NCBI RefSeq assembly: GCF_024979315.1
Contig: NZ_JANLCK010000006.1
Span: forward strand, 1 to 64,000
Source of the DNA: Herbiconiux oxytropis
Lineage (GTDB): Bacteria > Actinomycetota > Actinomycetes > Actinomycetales > Microbacteriaceae
Direction of reading: 5' to 3'
DNA length: 64,000 nt
The notes beneath the pieces were generated by a model. The model was not told the DNA's origin. It did no database searches and saw only the letters and a list, made by a program, of their open reading frames with translations. Each line of letters starts with the position of its first letter. Positions within the stretch are counted from its first letter, which is position 1. Positions 1-8,128 of this stretch are shown piece by piece. The position numbers and the translations under genes are program-made.

Positions 1-1
1 G

Positions 2-268
2 TGCGGGCGCCGGGCCGCCCGCTGCGAGCTCGATCACACGGTGGATTGGGCGCACGGGGGTCGGAGTACCGCGTCGAACCTCGCCCACCTCTGCACGGGC
101 CACCATCACCTGAAGCACGAGGGCGGCTGGCAGGTCGCCCGCCCACCCGATACCGGCCCGGCATCCCGCACCCTCGAGTGGCGATCACCACTCGGCGCCA
201 CCTGCCGCACGACGCCCACCGGCCCAGGCGACGACATTCGAGGTGGCGATGATCCGCCGCCATTCTGA
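2..268 (+). CDS. HNH endonuclease, C-terminal fragment (5' end outside window)
   Basis: The reading frame is open from the first bases and ends at the TGA at 266-268. It encodes a zinc-dependent HNH motif: CELDHTVDWAHGG (His-His part), then NLAHLCTGHHHLKHEGGW with a paired Cys and His run. This matches the C-terminal HNH domain of the DUF222/HNH family that is multicopy in Microbacteriaceae and relatives; the N-terminal part lies before the window. Function in the cell is not established for this family (mobile intron-like or phage-defence roles have been proposed). Frame choice rests on the motif; the overlapping frame starting at base 1 is Arg/Pro-rich and motif-free. Confidence 0.85.
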   Translation, partial: CGRRAARCELDHTVDWAHGGRSTASNLAHLCTGHHHLKHEGGWQVARPPDTGPASRTLEWRSPLGATCRTTPTGPGDDIRGGDDPPPF

Positions 269-290
269 CGATTCGTGCCGTGGCGGTGGG

Positions 291-611
291 TTAGAGACTG
301 CCCTGTTGCGGTGTGCCCACGGGCAGGGGAGTGAGCTCGGTGATGACAGGGATGGCCGACAGCAGAGGCGAGAGGCGCTCGGCCAACAGGGGGAGCGCGG
401 CGCTCGTGCTGCCGTGATGATCGGCATCCGCCTTCGAGGCCCACTTCTCGATGAAGAAGAGCGTGCCGTCGGAAGCCTCGTGCAGAGCGTAGAGAAGACA
501 GCCGGGCTCGGCCTGCACCATCTCGATGATCGGACCCAGGGCTTCGACCACATCGTCGCGCCGCCCCGGCAGCGGCAGGAACGACACGACCGCAACGAGC
601 GGATCAGGCAT
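291..611 (-). CDS. Putative quinol monooxygenase, ABM family
   Basis: A 106-residue protein of the antibiotic biosynthesis monooxygenase (dimeric alpha/beta ferredoxin-like) fold. Diagnostic stretches are VAVVSFLPLPGRRDDVVEAL at the start, EPGCLLYALHEA and FFIEKWASKADADHH, which correspond to the family pattern of PGC...Y.lh, E.W and H. Members such as YgiN oxidise quinols or aromatic substrates without cofactor; the substrate here cannot be told. The ATG at 611 has a good GAAGGAGAA ribosome site 4-5 nt upstream. The gene is divergent from the TetR gene at 711, so the operator at 661-695 could affect both. Confidence 0.8.
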   Translation of the reverse strand: MPDPLVAVVSFLPLPGRRDDVVEALGPIIEMVQAEPGCLLYALHEASDGTLFFIEKWASKADADHHGSTSAALPLLAERLSPLLSAIPVITELTPLPVGTPQQGSL

Positions 612-660
612 GGGTTCTCCTTCGAACGGGTAGAAGCATAACTGGCAGAAGGCTCACAGT

Positions 661-695
661 CTGACCGATCGTGCAGGCGCTGACCGATCGGTCAG
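661..695. promoter_or_regulatory. Tandem TetR-type operator: perfect palindrome plus degenerate copy
   Basis: Bases 680-695 read CTGACCGATCGGTCAG, a perfect 16-bp palindrome. Bases 661-676 repeat the first 11 positions (CTGACCGATCG) and then diverge, giving a second imperfect site 19 bp upstream. The palindrome ends just before a TAATCT -10 box (698-703), so binding would block the promoter of the TetR gene at 711. This is the usual autoregulatory arrangement of TetR-family repressors; binding itself is inferred. Confidence 0.75.
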
Positions 696-710
696 AATAA
701 TCTCGACATC

Positions 711-1295
711 GTGCCCACGCCCCAGCCGATCACCCGCCCGCAGACCGATGTCGCGGCCGAACTCCGATCCATCGCACTCGAGATGTTCGCCGAGCACGGC
801 TACACGGGCACGAGCCTGCAGCAGATCGCCGACGCCGCGGGCTACTCCAAGTCGAGCGTGCTCTACCACTTCCGCTCGAAGGAGGCGCTCTTCGAGGAGG
901 CACTCGCCCCGAGCGTGGCCGAGCTCGAGGAGTTCCTCGACTCCATCGTCGAGAAGGCCACTTCCGGCGACTCGCGCGCCCAGTTCACCGCCGACTTCGT
1001 CGACCTCCTGCTCGACCACCGTCTCGCCGCCCACATCATCATCAACCAGGGGCAGACCCTCTCCGACATCCCCACCGTCGACCGCGCCCGAGGCCTCATC
1101 GACCGGATCGGCGAGTCGTTCATGTCGGGCCTGCCCACCACCAAGCAGCGCATCCGCCTGGGTGTCGCCCTCGCCGGCGCAGCCTACGTGATGGTGGCCT
1201 CCCGCCCGAGCGCCACCGAGATCGACGACATCGACGAGGTCAGGGAAGCCCTCATCGACGTCGTCGGCGAACTCATCACCCCCCTGTCGAACTGA
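711..1295 (+). CDS. TetR/AcrR-family transcriptional repressor
   Basis: 194 residues. The N-terminal HTH is clear: IALEMFAEHGYTGTSLQQIA, then GYSKSSVLYHFRSKEALFEEAL, the canonical TetR recognition helix region (about residues 20-65). The rest is an all-helical ligand-binding domain that cannot be assigned to a ligand. The GTG at 711 lies 7 nt after a TAATCT -10 box at 698-703, so the mRNA may be leaderless. It precedes, by 49 nt, the MMPL and YhgE/Pip genes and has its own palindromic operator, so it most likely represses itself and the downstream export genes. Confidence 0.9.
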   Translation: MPTPQPITRPQTDVAAELRSIALEMFAEHGYTGTSLQQIADAAGYSKSSVLYHFRSKEALFEEALAPSVAELEEFLDSIVEKATSGDSRAQFTADFVDLLLDHRLAAHIIINQGQTLSDIPTVDRARGLIDRIGESFMSGLPTTKQRIRLGVALAGAAYVMVASRPSATEIDDIDEVREALIDVVGELITPLSN

Positions 1296-1344
1296 CACGA
1301 ACGCACGACACCCGAACACGACCGCACACCCGAGGAGCTTCCCT

Positions 1345-4300
1345 GTGGCCACCCTGCTCTACCGCATCGGCCGATTCGCCTACCGCAAGGCGTGGTACGT
1401 CGTGATCGCGTGGCTGTTGGGGCTCGCCGCCATCCTCGGCGGCGGACTCGCCCTGGGCGGCCAGACCGCCGAGAGCTTCACCATCCCCGGCACCGAATCC
1501 CAGCAGGCCATCGACAAGCTCGAGAACCTCTTCCCCTCCGCCGCCGGCGCCGCCGCCACGGTCGTGATCGTGGCCCCCGACGGCCAGAACGTGAACGACG
1601 ACGCCGTCGAACAGGAGATCACCGCGGTCTCGGACGACATCGCCGACCTCGACCAGGTCTCCGCCGTCATCTCCCCCTACTCCGAGTACGCCACCAACGC
1701 GATCTCGGAAGACGGCACCACAGCCCTCCTCAAGGTGCAGTTCGACGGCCCTGCCACCGACGTCACGGATGCCACCCTCGACGAGGTCATGACCGCCGGC
1801 GACACCCTCGAGAGCGAGGGCATGACCGTCTCCTTCGGCGGCGAGGTCTTCCAGAGCGTCGAGTTCGGCCTCACCCCCACCGAGGCCATCGGCGTGCTCT
1901 TCGCGGGCATCGTGCTCTTCATCACCTTCGGATCCCTGCTGGCCGCCGGCCTCCCTCTCTTGACCGCCCTCCTCGGCGTGGGCATCTCGATGGGCGGCAT
2001 CATCCTCGCCTCGGCCTTCACCACCGTCTCGAGCACCGCCCCCATGCTCGCGGTCATGATCGGCCTCGCGGTCGGTATCGACTACGCCCTCTTCATCCTC
2101 TCGAGACACCGCACCCAACTGGCCGCCGGGATCGACTCCGAGGAGTCGGCCGCACGCTCGGTCGCCACCGCGGGTGCCGCCGTCGTGTTCGCAGGCCTCA
2201 CCGTCATCATCGCGCTGCTGGGCCTCCTCGTGGTGGGCATCCCGTTCCTCTCGGTCATGGGTGTCGCCGCCGCGTTCGCCGTCTTCGTGGCCGTCGCGAT
2301 CGCCATCACGCTGCTGCCCGCCATCCTGGGCATCGCGAAGGGCAGGCTCATCCCGAAGCCGGGCTCCCGTGCCGCCCGCCGTGCACTTGCCGCGGCCGAG
2401 CACGACGCGCAGGGCGAGCACGAGCAGAAGCGCGGCCGGCAGGCGGCACCGGATGCGACAACACACGACGCCGCCGAACCCACCCGGCCAGCCAAGACCG
2501 ACACGCCCACCAAGACCGACAAGCCCACCAAGCCCCTCAAGCCCTCGATGGGCGGCCGGTGGGTGGCCCTCGTCATGAAGGCCCCGATCGTCTTCATCGT
2601 CGCCGTCGTCGGCCTGCTCGGCGTGGCCTCGATCCCCGTCGCGAGCCTCGACCTCAACCTCCCGACCGCCGCCTCCCAGCCCGAGGGCTCGACCGCCCGC
2701 ACGGCCTACGACACCGTGGCCGAGAAGTTCGGCGCCGGCTACAACGGCACCATCGTGGTGGTGGCCGACATCACGCAGACCACCGACATCCAGAACGATC
2801 TCGATGGCATCCGCAGCGACCTCGAGGCCGTCGACGGCGTCGCGACCGTGGGCCCGGGCCTCCCCGACGAGACGCTCGACACCGCCATCTTCCAGGTGGT
2901 GCCCACCACCGCCCCCGACTCGCACGACACCAAGGAGCTCGTCGAGCGCCTCCGCGACATGAAGGGCGAGATCGAGGCCGACTACGGCACCCCCGTCGTG
3001 GTGAGCGGCCAGACCGCCGTGGCCATCGACGTCTCCACGCAGCTCACCAACGCGCTCGTGCCGTTCGGCATCCTCGTGGTGGGACTCTCGATCCTGCTGC
3101 TCGCGATGGTCTTCCGCTCGATCGCCGTGCCCATCAAGGCGGCCCTCGGCTTCGTGCTCTCCGTGGGCGCCTCGTTCGGCGTCACCGTGGCCGTCTTCCA
3201 GTGGGGCTGGCTCGCCGACCTCCTGCACGTCAACGCCACGGGCCCCATCATCAGCTTCCTGCCGATCCTCCTGATGGCGATCCTCTTCGGCCTCGCCATG
3301 GACTACGAGGTGTTCCTCGTCTCCGGCATGCGCGAGGAGTACGTGAAGTCGAGGGATGCGCGACGCGCCATCCGGATCGGGTTCCAGCACGGCGCACGGG
3401 TCGTCACGGCTGCCGCCCTCATCATGTTCTTCGTCTTCTTCGCGTTCGTGCCCGAGGGTGACGGCCCCATCAAGGCCATCGCGCTCGCCCTCGCGGTGGG
3501 GGTCGCAGTCGACGCGTTCCTCGTGCGCATGACGCTCGTGCCCGCCATCATGACGTTGCTCGGCGACAAGGCCTGGTACCTGCCGAAGTGGCTCGACCGG
3601 CTGCTGCCCAACGTCGACGTCGAGGGTGAGAGCCTCCGCGAGCACATCGAGCAGCGCGCGTGGACCGAGCGGGCCACCGGCACGGGCACTGGCACTGGCA
3701 CGGGCACCCGCGCCGACGCCGTGAGCGCCGAGGGCCTCGAGGTCGAAGGCGCAGGACCGCCCGCGACCTTCCGCATCCCGCTGGGCGCCGTGGCCGTGCT
3801 CACGGGCCCCACCGCCTCCCGCCGTCTCGTGGGCGCCGCCATCGCCGGCCGCATCGCACCGGCCGCCGGTCACCTCCAGGTGCTCGGCCTCAGCGTGCCG
3901 TCGGAATCCGGAGCCGTGGCCAAGCTGGTGACCCTGGTCGACCTCGAGTCGCGGCGCCCCGACCTCTCCACCGCCGTCGGCGACGCCCTCAAGGAACGAC
4001 TCCGCCTCTCCCGCGGCTGGTTCCGGGCCGTGCCGCGGGGTGCCGCCGAGCATCTCGTCGACCGCGTCAACCGCGCTCTCGAGCCCATCGAGGGTGAACG
4101 GCCCATCAGCATCCACCGCACACTGGGTGAACTGAGCCCCATGGCGCAGTCGCTCGTGACCGTCGCCCTCGGGGTCGCCGACGGCGCCAGAGTGCTCGTG
4201 ATCGACGCCGGAGACGGCGACGTCCCGCACTCCACCACCCCGCACTCCACCACCCCGCACTCCACCACCCCCGAGTTCGTGCGGGCCGTCGCCGGCATCG

Positions 4301-4476
4301 CCGAACCGGATGCCACGGTGCTGTTCGGGGCCGCGACCCTGCACGCGGTGCACACGGCTCCGGATGCCTCCACGGGAGACCGGCCGCTCGTGCGCATCGA
4401 TCTGGCTGAACACACTCCCGTAGCTTCCCGCACGACGAACCGCACGACCGACCTGCCCGAGGAGGGCACCCGATGA
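1345..4476 (+). CDS. MMPL-family RND transporter with C-terminal ABC-ATPase-like domain
   Basis: 1,043 residues. Residues 1-760 form an MMPL transporter: a membrane helix at about 15-38, an extracytoplasmic loop, two transmembrane bundles (about 180-350 and 580-755) and the paired proton-relay motifs GLAVGIDYALF (near 240) and FGLAMDYEVF (near 650). Members export lipids or toxic amphiphiles. Unusual is residues 805-1010: VLTGPTASRR sits where a P-loop would be, LGELSPMAQ resembles an ABC signature and VLVIDAGD a Walker B, so this looks like a degenerate ABC nucleotide-binding domain fused to an MMPL pump. The P-loop lacks the GKS/T lysine, so ATP hydrolysis is doubtful. GTG start with GAGGAGC upstream. 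The next gene overlaps by 4 nt. Confidence 0.85.
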   Translation: MATLLYRIGRFAYRKAWYVVIAWLLGLAAILGGGLALGGQTAESFTIPGTESQQAIDKLENLFPSAAGAAATVVIVAPDGQNVNDDAVEQEITAVSDDIADLDQVSAVISPYSEYATNAISEDGTTALLKVQFDGPATDVTDATLDEVMTAGDTLESEGMTVSFGGEVFQSVEFGLTPTEAIGVLFAGIVLFITFGSLLAAGLPLLTALLGVGISMGGIILASAFTTVSSTAPMLAVMIGLAVGIDYALFILSRHRTQLAAGIDSEESAARSVATAGAAVVFAGLTVIIALLGLLVVGIPFLSVMGVAAAFAVFVAVAIAITLLPAILGIAKGRLIPKPGSRAARRALAAAEHDAQGEHEQKRGRQAAPDATTHDAAEPTRPAKTDTPTKTDKPTKPLKPSMGGRWVALVMKAPIVFIVAVVGLLGVASIPVASLDLNLPTAASQPEGSTARTAYDTVAEKFGAGYNGTIVVVADITQTTDIQNDLDGIRSDLEAVDGVATVGPGLPDETLDTAIFQVVPTTAPDSHDTKELVERLRDMKGEIEADYGTPVVVSGQTAVAIDVSTQLTNALVPFGILVVGLSILLLAMVFRSIAVPIKAALGFVLSVGASFGVTVAVFQWGWLADLLHVNATGPIISFLPILLMAILFGLAMDYEVFLVSGMREEYVKSRDARRAIRIGFQHGARVVTAAALIMFFVFFAFVPEGDGPIKAIALALAVGVAVDAFLVRMTLVPAIMTLLGDKAWYLPKWLDRLLPNVDVEGESLREHIEQRAWTERATGTGTGTGTGTRADAVSAEGLEVEGAGPPATFRIPLGAVAVLTGPTASRRLVGAAIAGRIAPAAGHLQVLGLSVPSESGAVAKLVTLVDLESRRPDLSTAVGDALKERLRLSRGWFRAVPRGAAEHLVDRVNRALEPIEGERPISIHRTLGELSPMAQSLVTVALGVADGARVLVIDAGDGDVPHSTTPHSTTPHSTTPEFVRAVAGIAEPDATVLFGAATLHAVHTAPDASTGDRPLVRIDLAEHTPVASRTTNRTTDLPEEGTR
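3676..3708 (+). repeat. Gly-Thr codon repeat in MMPL linker
   Basis: Alternating ACN and GGC codons encode an eleven-residue Thr-Gly run (TGTGTGTGTGT). It sits exactly between the transporter part and the ABC-like domain, as expected of a flexible linker; such 6-bp repeats can change length by slippage. Confidence 0.8.
4225..4269 (+). repeat. Three identical 15-bp repeats encoding PHSTT x3
   Basis: Three perfect tandem 15-bp units (4225-4239, 4240-4254, 4255-4269) encode PHSTT three times, directly after the Walker-B-like segment of the ABC-like domain. The perfect identity suggests recent expansion. In a true ABC ATPase this position would be followed by the D-loop, so the insertion supports loss of ATPase function. 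Confidence 0.85.
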
Positions 4477-6581
4477 GCACCCCGACCTCCATCCCCACCC
4501 CGCGATCCCGCCGCCGCACCAGGATCGTCCTCGTCGCCCTGACCGCGCTCGCCGTGGTGCTCACACCCTTCGCCGTCAACGGCCTGTTCTCCGGTGCGCT
4601 CGCGAACGCCGACACCAACCTCTCCTCGGTGCCGGCCGCCGTGGTCAACAACGACGAGATGACCACCACCACGAACCCCGACGGCACCGAGTCGGTCAAC
4701 TTCGCCGGCCGAGCCGTCGTGACCGAGCTCACCGGCAGCGGCGAGACCGGATTCGACTGGAACGTCACGAACTCGGCCGACGCCGAGAAGGGACTCGCCG
4801 ATGGCACCTACTATGCGGTGCTCACCATCCCGAAGACCTTCTCGGCCGACATCAACACCCTCGGCACCCCCACCCCCGAGCAGAGCCTCATCCACATCGA
4901 GACCGACGACTCGCACGGCTACCTCCAGGGCGTGCTCGCCTCGACCGTGGCCTCCGCCGTGCAGGCCGGCTTCGGCCAGCAGATCACGGCCCAGGTCGTG
5001 AACGGCATCTACACGAGCTTCGGCACCGTGGGCACGAGCCTCTCGGATGCCGCCGACGGCGCCTCGCAGCTCGCCACCGGAGCCGACGGACTCGCCTCGG
5101 GCGGCACCCAGCTCACCGATGGGCTCACCCAGCTGAGCTCGGGAGCCGCCTCGGCCACCACAGGGGCCTCGGAGCTCGCCGACGGCCTCGGCCAGCTCTC
5201 GTCGGGTGCTACCGACGCTGCCAACGGAGCGACGCAACTGAGCGTGGGCGTCACGCAGTACACGACGGGCGTAGACGAGCTCGCGACAGGGCTCGGCACG
5301 CTGCGCGACCAGACCACCGGTCTGGGTCAGCTCAGCACGGGGATCGCCGACTACACGGGTGGAGTTTCGCAGACCGCGGCCGCCGCGCAGCAGCTGTCAG
5401 ACGGAGCCGCCCTCGATCCTCGAATCCCCGAGGAGTACGTGACTGCACTCGGTCAGCTGTCGAGCGGACTGCAGGAGCTCGCGGCAGGCGGCACGGTTCT
5501 CACGAGCGAAGTCGCCGGCCTTCCTGAGCTCGAAGGCGGGATCGCCGATGCCGCGAACGGGGCGGCGCGGATCTCCACCGGCAGTGCCGACATCTCGTCA
5601 GGCGTTTCCGGCCTCGCCGACGGCGTGAGCCAGCTCGCCTCGGGCCTCTCGCAGACCGCACCCGGCGCCACCCAGCTCGCCGACGGCGTGGGCCAGCTCA
5701 GCACCGGCCTCGCGCAGACCGTGCCGGGCGCCCAGCAGATCGCATCCGGTGCCGGCCAGCTCGGCGACGGCGCCACCACCCTCGCCGATGGCCTCTCCAC
5801 CGGCGCAGACCAGCTCTCGGCGAACGTCTCGGACGATCCCGAGGCGGCGTCGAAGGTCATCGCCCAGCCCGTGACGGTCGACGTCACGAGCCAGAACCAG
5901 GTCGGCGAGATCGGGCAGGTCGTCTCCACGCTCCTGCTGCCCGTCGCACTCTGGCTCGGCGCACTGGCCCTGTTCCTGTGGCTCCGCCCGTTCTCGGCGG
6001 GCGTCCTCGCCTCCTCGGTGTCGACCGGCCGCCTGACCCTCCGCACTTTCGGGCGTGCCGCGGTGTTCGCCGCCCTGCAGGTCGTGCCGATCGTCGCGTT
6101 CCTGCACCTCGCGCTCGGCGTGGAGTGGAGCCTGCTGCCCGCCACTCTCGGCTTCTCCCTCGTGGTCGGCCTCGCGTTCACGGCCTTCCATCAGCTGCTC
6201 GCCACGGCCTTCGGCCGGATCGGCGCGATCGTCTCGCTCGTGCTGCTCGCGCTGCAGCTCGCCTCCACGGGAGGGCTCTACCCCATCGAGATCCTCTCCG
6301 GACCGTTCCAGGCCATCAGCGCCATCAGCCCGCTGAGCTACGCGGTGTCGGGCATCCAGGCCATCTTCACGGGCGGATCGGGCGGCACGGTCGTCACGGC
6401 CCTGCTCGTGATGGCCGTGCTGCTGCTGGTCAGTCTGCTGCTCTCGGCGGCGGCCCTGAGGCGCAGGCGCCGACCCGTCGAGATCGGCTGGGTCGTGCCC
6501 GCCCCCACGCCGGTGCAGGCCCCGGCCGCCCGCCGGAGCGGACCTCGACCTCAGACCGTGGTGATCGGCTCGCGCGCGTAG
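4473..6581 (+). CDS. YhgE/Pip domain membrane protein
   Basis: 702 residues. One transmembrane helix near residues 14-34 is followed by an extracellular part whose middle (about 190-450) is a long series of repeats of the form LADGxxQLSxG or ASGAxQL, the heptad-like signature of phage-infection-protein (Pip)/YhgE proteins. The C-terminus has about five hydrophobic segments (near 475-665) resembling an ABC-2-type permease, including the PLSYAVSGIQAIF stretch. The ATG at 4473 overlaps the MMPL stop by 4 nt (ATGA), so translation is probably coupled. Pip/YhgE genes often sit with MMPL or ABC genes and TetR regulators; the exported substrate is unknown. Confidence 0.88.
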   Translation: MSTPTSIPTPRSRRRTRIVLVALTALAVVLTPFAVNGLFSGALANADTNLSSVPAAVVNNDEMTTTTNPDGTESVNFAGRAVVTELTGSGETGFDWNVTNSADAEKGLADGTYYAVLTIPKTFSADINTLGTPTPEQSLIHIETDDSHGYLQGVLASTVASAVQAGFGQQITAQVVNGIYTSFGTVGTSLSDAADGASQLATGADGLASGGTQLTDGLTQLSSGAASATTGASELADGLGQLSSGATDAANGATQLSVGVTQYTTGVDELATGLGTLRDQTTGLGQLSTGIADYTGGVSQTAAAAQQLSDGAALDPRIPEEYVTALGQLSSGLQELAAGGTVLTSEVAGLPELEGGIADAANGAARISTGSADISSGVSGLADGVSQLASGLSQTAPGATQLADGVGQLSTGLAQTVPGAQQIASGAGQLGDGATTLADGLSTGADQLSANVSDDPEAASKVIAQPVTVDVTSQNQVGEIGQVVSTLLLPVALWLGALALFLWLRPFSAGVLASSVSTGRLTLRTFGRAAVFAALQVVPIVAFLHLALGVEWSLLPATLGFSLVVGLAFTAFHQLLATAFGRIGAIVSLVLLALQLASTGGLYPIEILSGPFQAISAISPLSYAVSGIQAIFTGGSGGTVVTALLVMAVLLLVSLLLSAAALRRRRRPVEIGWVVPAPTPVQAPAARRSGPRPQTVVIGSRA

Positions 6582-6728
6582 AGGCTCGCCATCCTGGCCG
6601 GGCTCGCGATCCTGCCCGTGCGCCGTCGGTCGTTGTCCGGCGTAAAGTGGGTCTCGCCCCGCACCACCCCCGCCGACGACGCTCCGCCGTGGGCGTCGGC
6701 GGCGCCCGGGAATGAGGACCTTCTCGCC

Positions 6729-8006
6729 ATGGATCGACCGAACCGCTCGGGCTTCCCGTGGCTGCTCGTGGCCGGCATCGTCTGCATCGGCTTCATCCTG
6801 CGCGGCCCGATCGTGGCGGTCGCACCCGTCTCGGGCGACATCGGCCAGGACCTCGTGCTCAGCGCCGCCCAGATCGGTCTGCTCACGAGCCTGCCCGTGC
6901 TGTGCTTCGCGGTGATGACGCCGTTCGCCTCGATCTTCGTGGGCAAGGCGGGGGCCAACGTCGCGACCACGGTCGCCATCCTCGGGGTGGGAATCGGCTC
7001 GATCGTGCGCTCGGCCGGCGGCGTGGAGGCCACGTTCGTCGGCACCATCGTGATGGGCGCCTTCATCACGATCGGCAACGTCGTCATCCCGGTGATCATC
7101 CGCCGCGACGTGCCGACCGCCCGGGTGGGCATCGTCACGGGCGCCTACACGTCGGCCATGAACGTGAGCTCGATGATCACGACCCTCGCCACCGTGCCGC
7201 TCGCAGCGGCGTTCGGCTGGCGCGGGGCACTCGCGGCCTGGATCGGCTTCGTCGTGCTCGCGGCCGCCGCATGGCTCGTGGCCACGGGCCGCGCCGCGTT
7301 CCGCTGGGGCCCGCTGAAGCCCGCCATCGAGACGGGCGCCTTCGACACCGTGGCCATCGACACCCGCGGCATCCCCGTCGCCGCACCCGAGCCGCGCACC
7401 TGGCGCAACCTCTCGGCGGTGCTGCTCGCCCTGGCCTTCGCCGGCCAGGCCTTCTCCTATTACGGGCTCACCGCGTGGCTGCCGAGCATCCTCGTCGACG
7501 AGGTCGGCTACTCGGCGTCGGCCGCGGGCACGAGCTCGTCGGTGTTCCAGATCGCCGCGGTGGTAGGGGCGCTCGGGGTGCCGCTGATCTCCCAGCGCAT
7601 CGGCATCCCGGTGACCTTCGGGGTGGTCGCCGCGCTCTGGATCAGCTTCCCGCTCGGCATGATCCTGGCCCCGGACGCCTGGCTGGCCTGGGGCTTCCTC
7701 GGCGGCGTGGCACAGGGCGGCGGCATCACGGTGGTGTTCATGCTCATCGTGCAGCTCGCCATGACGGGCACCCACGCCCGTCGGCTCTCGGCCATGGTGC
7801 AGGGCGTCGGCTACGCCCTGGGCGCCACCTCGCCGGCGCTCATCGGCGCCGTGCACGACGCCACGGGGGAGTGGACGCTGCCCGTGGGAGTCGTGCTCAT
7901 CGCCACCCTCGTCTTCACGGTCGCGGGGCTCGCGGGCGCCCTCCGCGCCACCGGGCCACGTGCGCGCCGGGATCCGCGCGACCCGCGGAACCGCCACCCG
8001 CGCTGA
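6729..8006 (+). CDS. MFS transporter, CynX/NimT family
   Basis: 425 residues with about 12 hydrophobic helices. N-terminal GFILRGPIVAVAPVSGDIGQ and the stretch ARVGIVTGAYTSAMNVSSM are typical of the CynX/NimT (COG2807) branch of the major facilitator superfamily, which includes cyanate and 2-nitroimidazole transporters; the real substrate is unknown. The ATG at 6729 is preferred over an in-frame GTG at 6618 because an AGGA lies about 11 nt upstream and the extra 37 residues would be Arg/Pro-rich and unlike the family. It is separated by 147 nt from the YhgE gene and probably has its own promoter. Confidence 0.85.
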   Translation: MDRPNRSGFPWLLVAGIVCIGFILRGPIVAVAPVSGDIGQDLVLSAAQIGLLTSLPVLCFAVMTPFASIFVGKAGANVATTVAILGVGIGSIVRSAGGVEATFVGTIVMGAFITIGNVVIPVIIRRDVPTARVGIVTGAYTSAMNVSSMITTLATVPLAAAFGWRGALAAWIGFVVLAAAAWLVATGRAAFRWGPLKPAIETGAFDTVAIDTRGIPVAAPEPRTWRNLSAVLLALAFAGQAFSYYGLTAWLPSILVDEVGYSASAAGTSSSVFQIAAVVGALGVPLISQRIGIPVTFGVVAALWISFPLGMILAPDAWLAWGFLGGVAQGGGITVVFMLIVQLAMTGTHARRLSAMVQGVGYALGATSPALIGAVHDATGEWTLPVGVVLIATLVFTVAGLAGALRATGPRARRDPRDPRNRHPR

Positions 8007-8068
8007 CGGCCGGATCCGCACCCACGGAGATCCCCGTGCCCGCCACCCGCGGCCGTGCTGCCCGTCGC

Positions 8069-8074
8069 TAGAGT
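8069..8074 (+). promoter_or_regulatory. -10 box TAGAGT
   Basis: TAGAGT matches the TANNNT actinobacterial -10 pattern that recurs in this window (also at 30320, 37592 and, on the minus strand, 52035-52040). It lies 55 nt before the GTG of the LAxTG surface protein. Confidence 0.5.
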
Positions 8075-8128
8075 CGAGGCGCGCCCGTGCCGCCCAGGCC
8101 GGGCATCGACTCCCGGGGGAGAGCTGCT

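Noticed and set aside
1-252. Frame starting at base 1 (GTG)
   Set aside because: Arg/Pro-rich and motif-free, whereas the frame from base 2 encodes a clear HNH motif.
1276-4413. 1,045-residue open frame antisense to the MMPL gene
   Set aside because: Composition is dominated by His, Asp, Gly and Glu with no recognisable motif, as expected for a shadow in GC-rich DNA.
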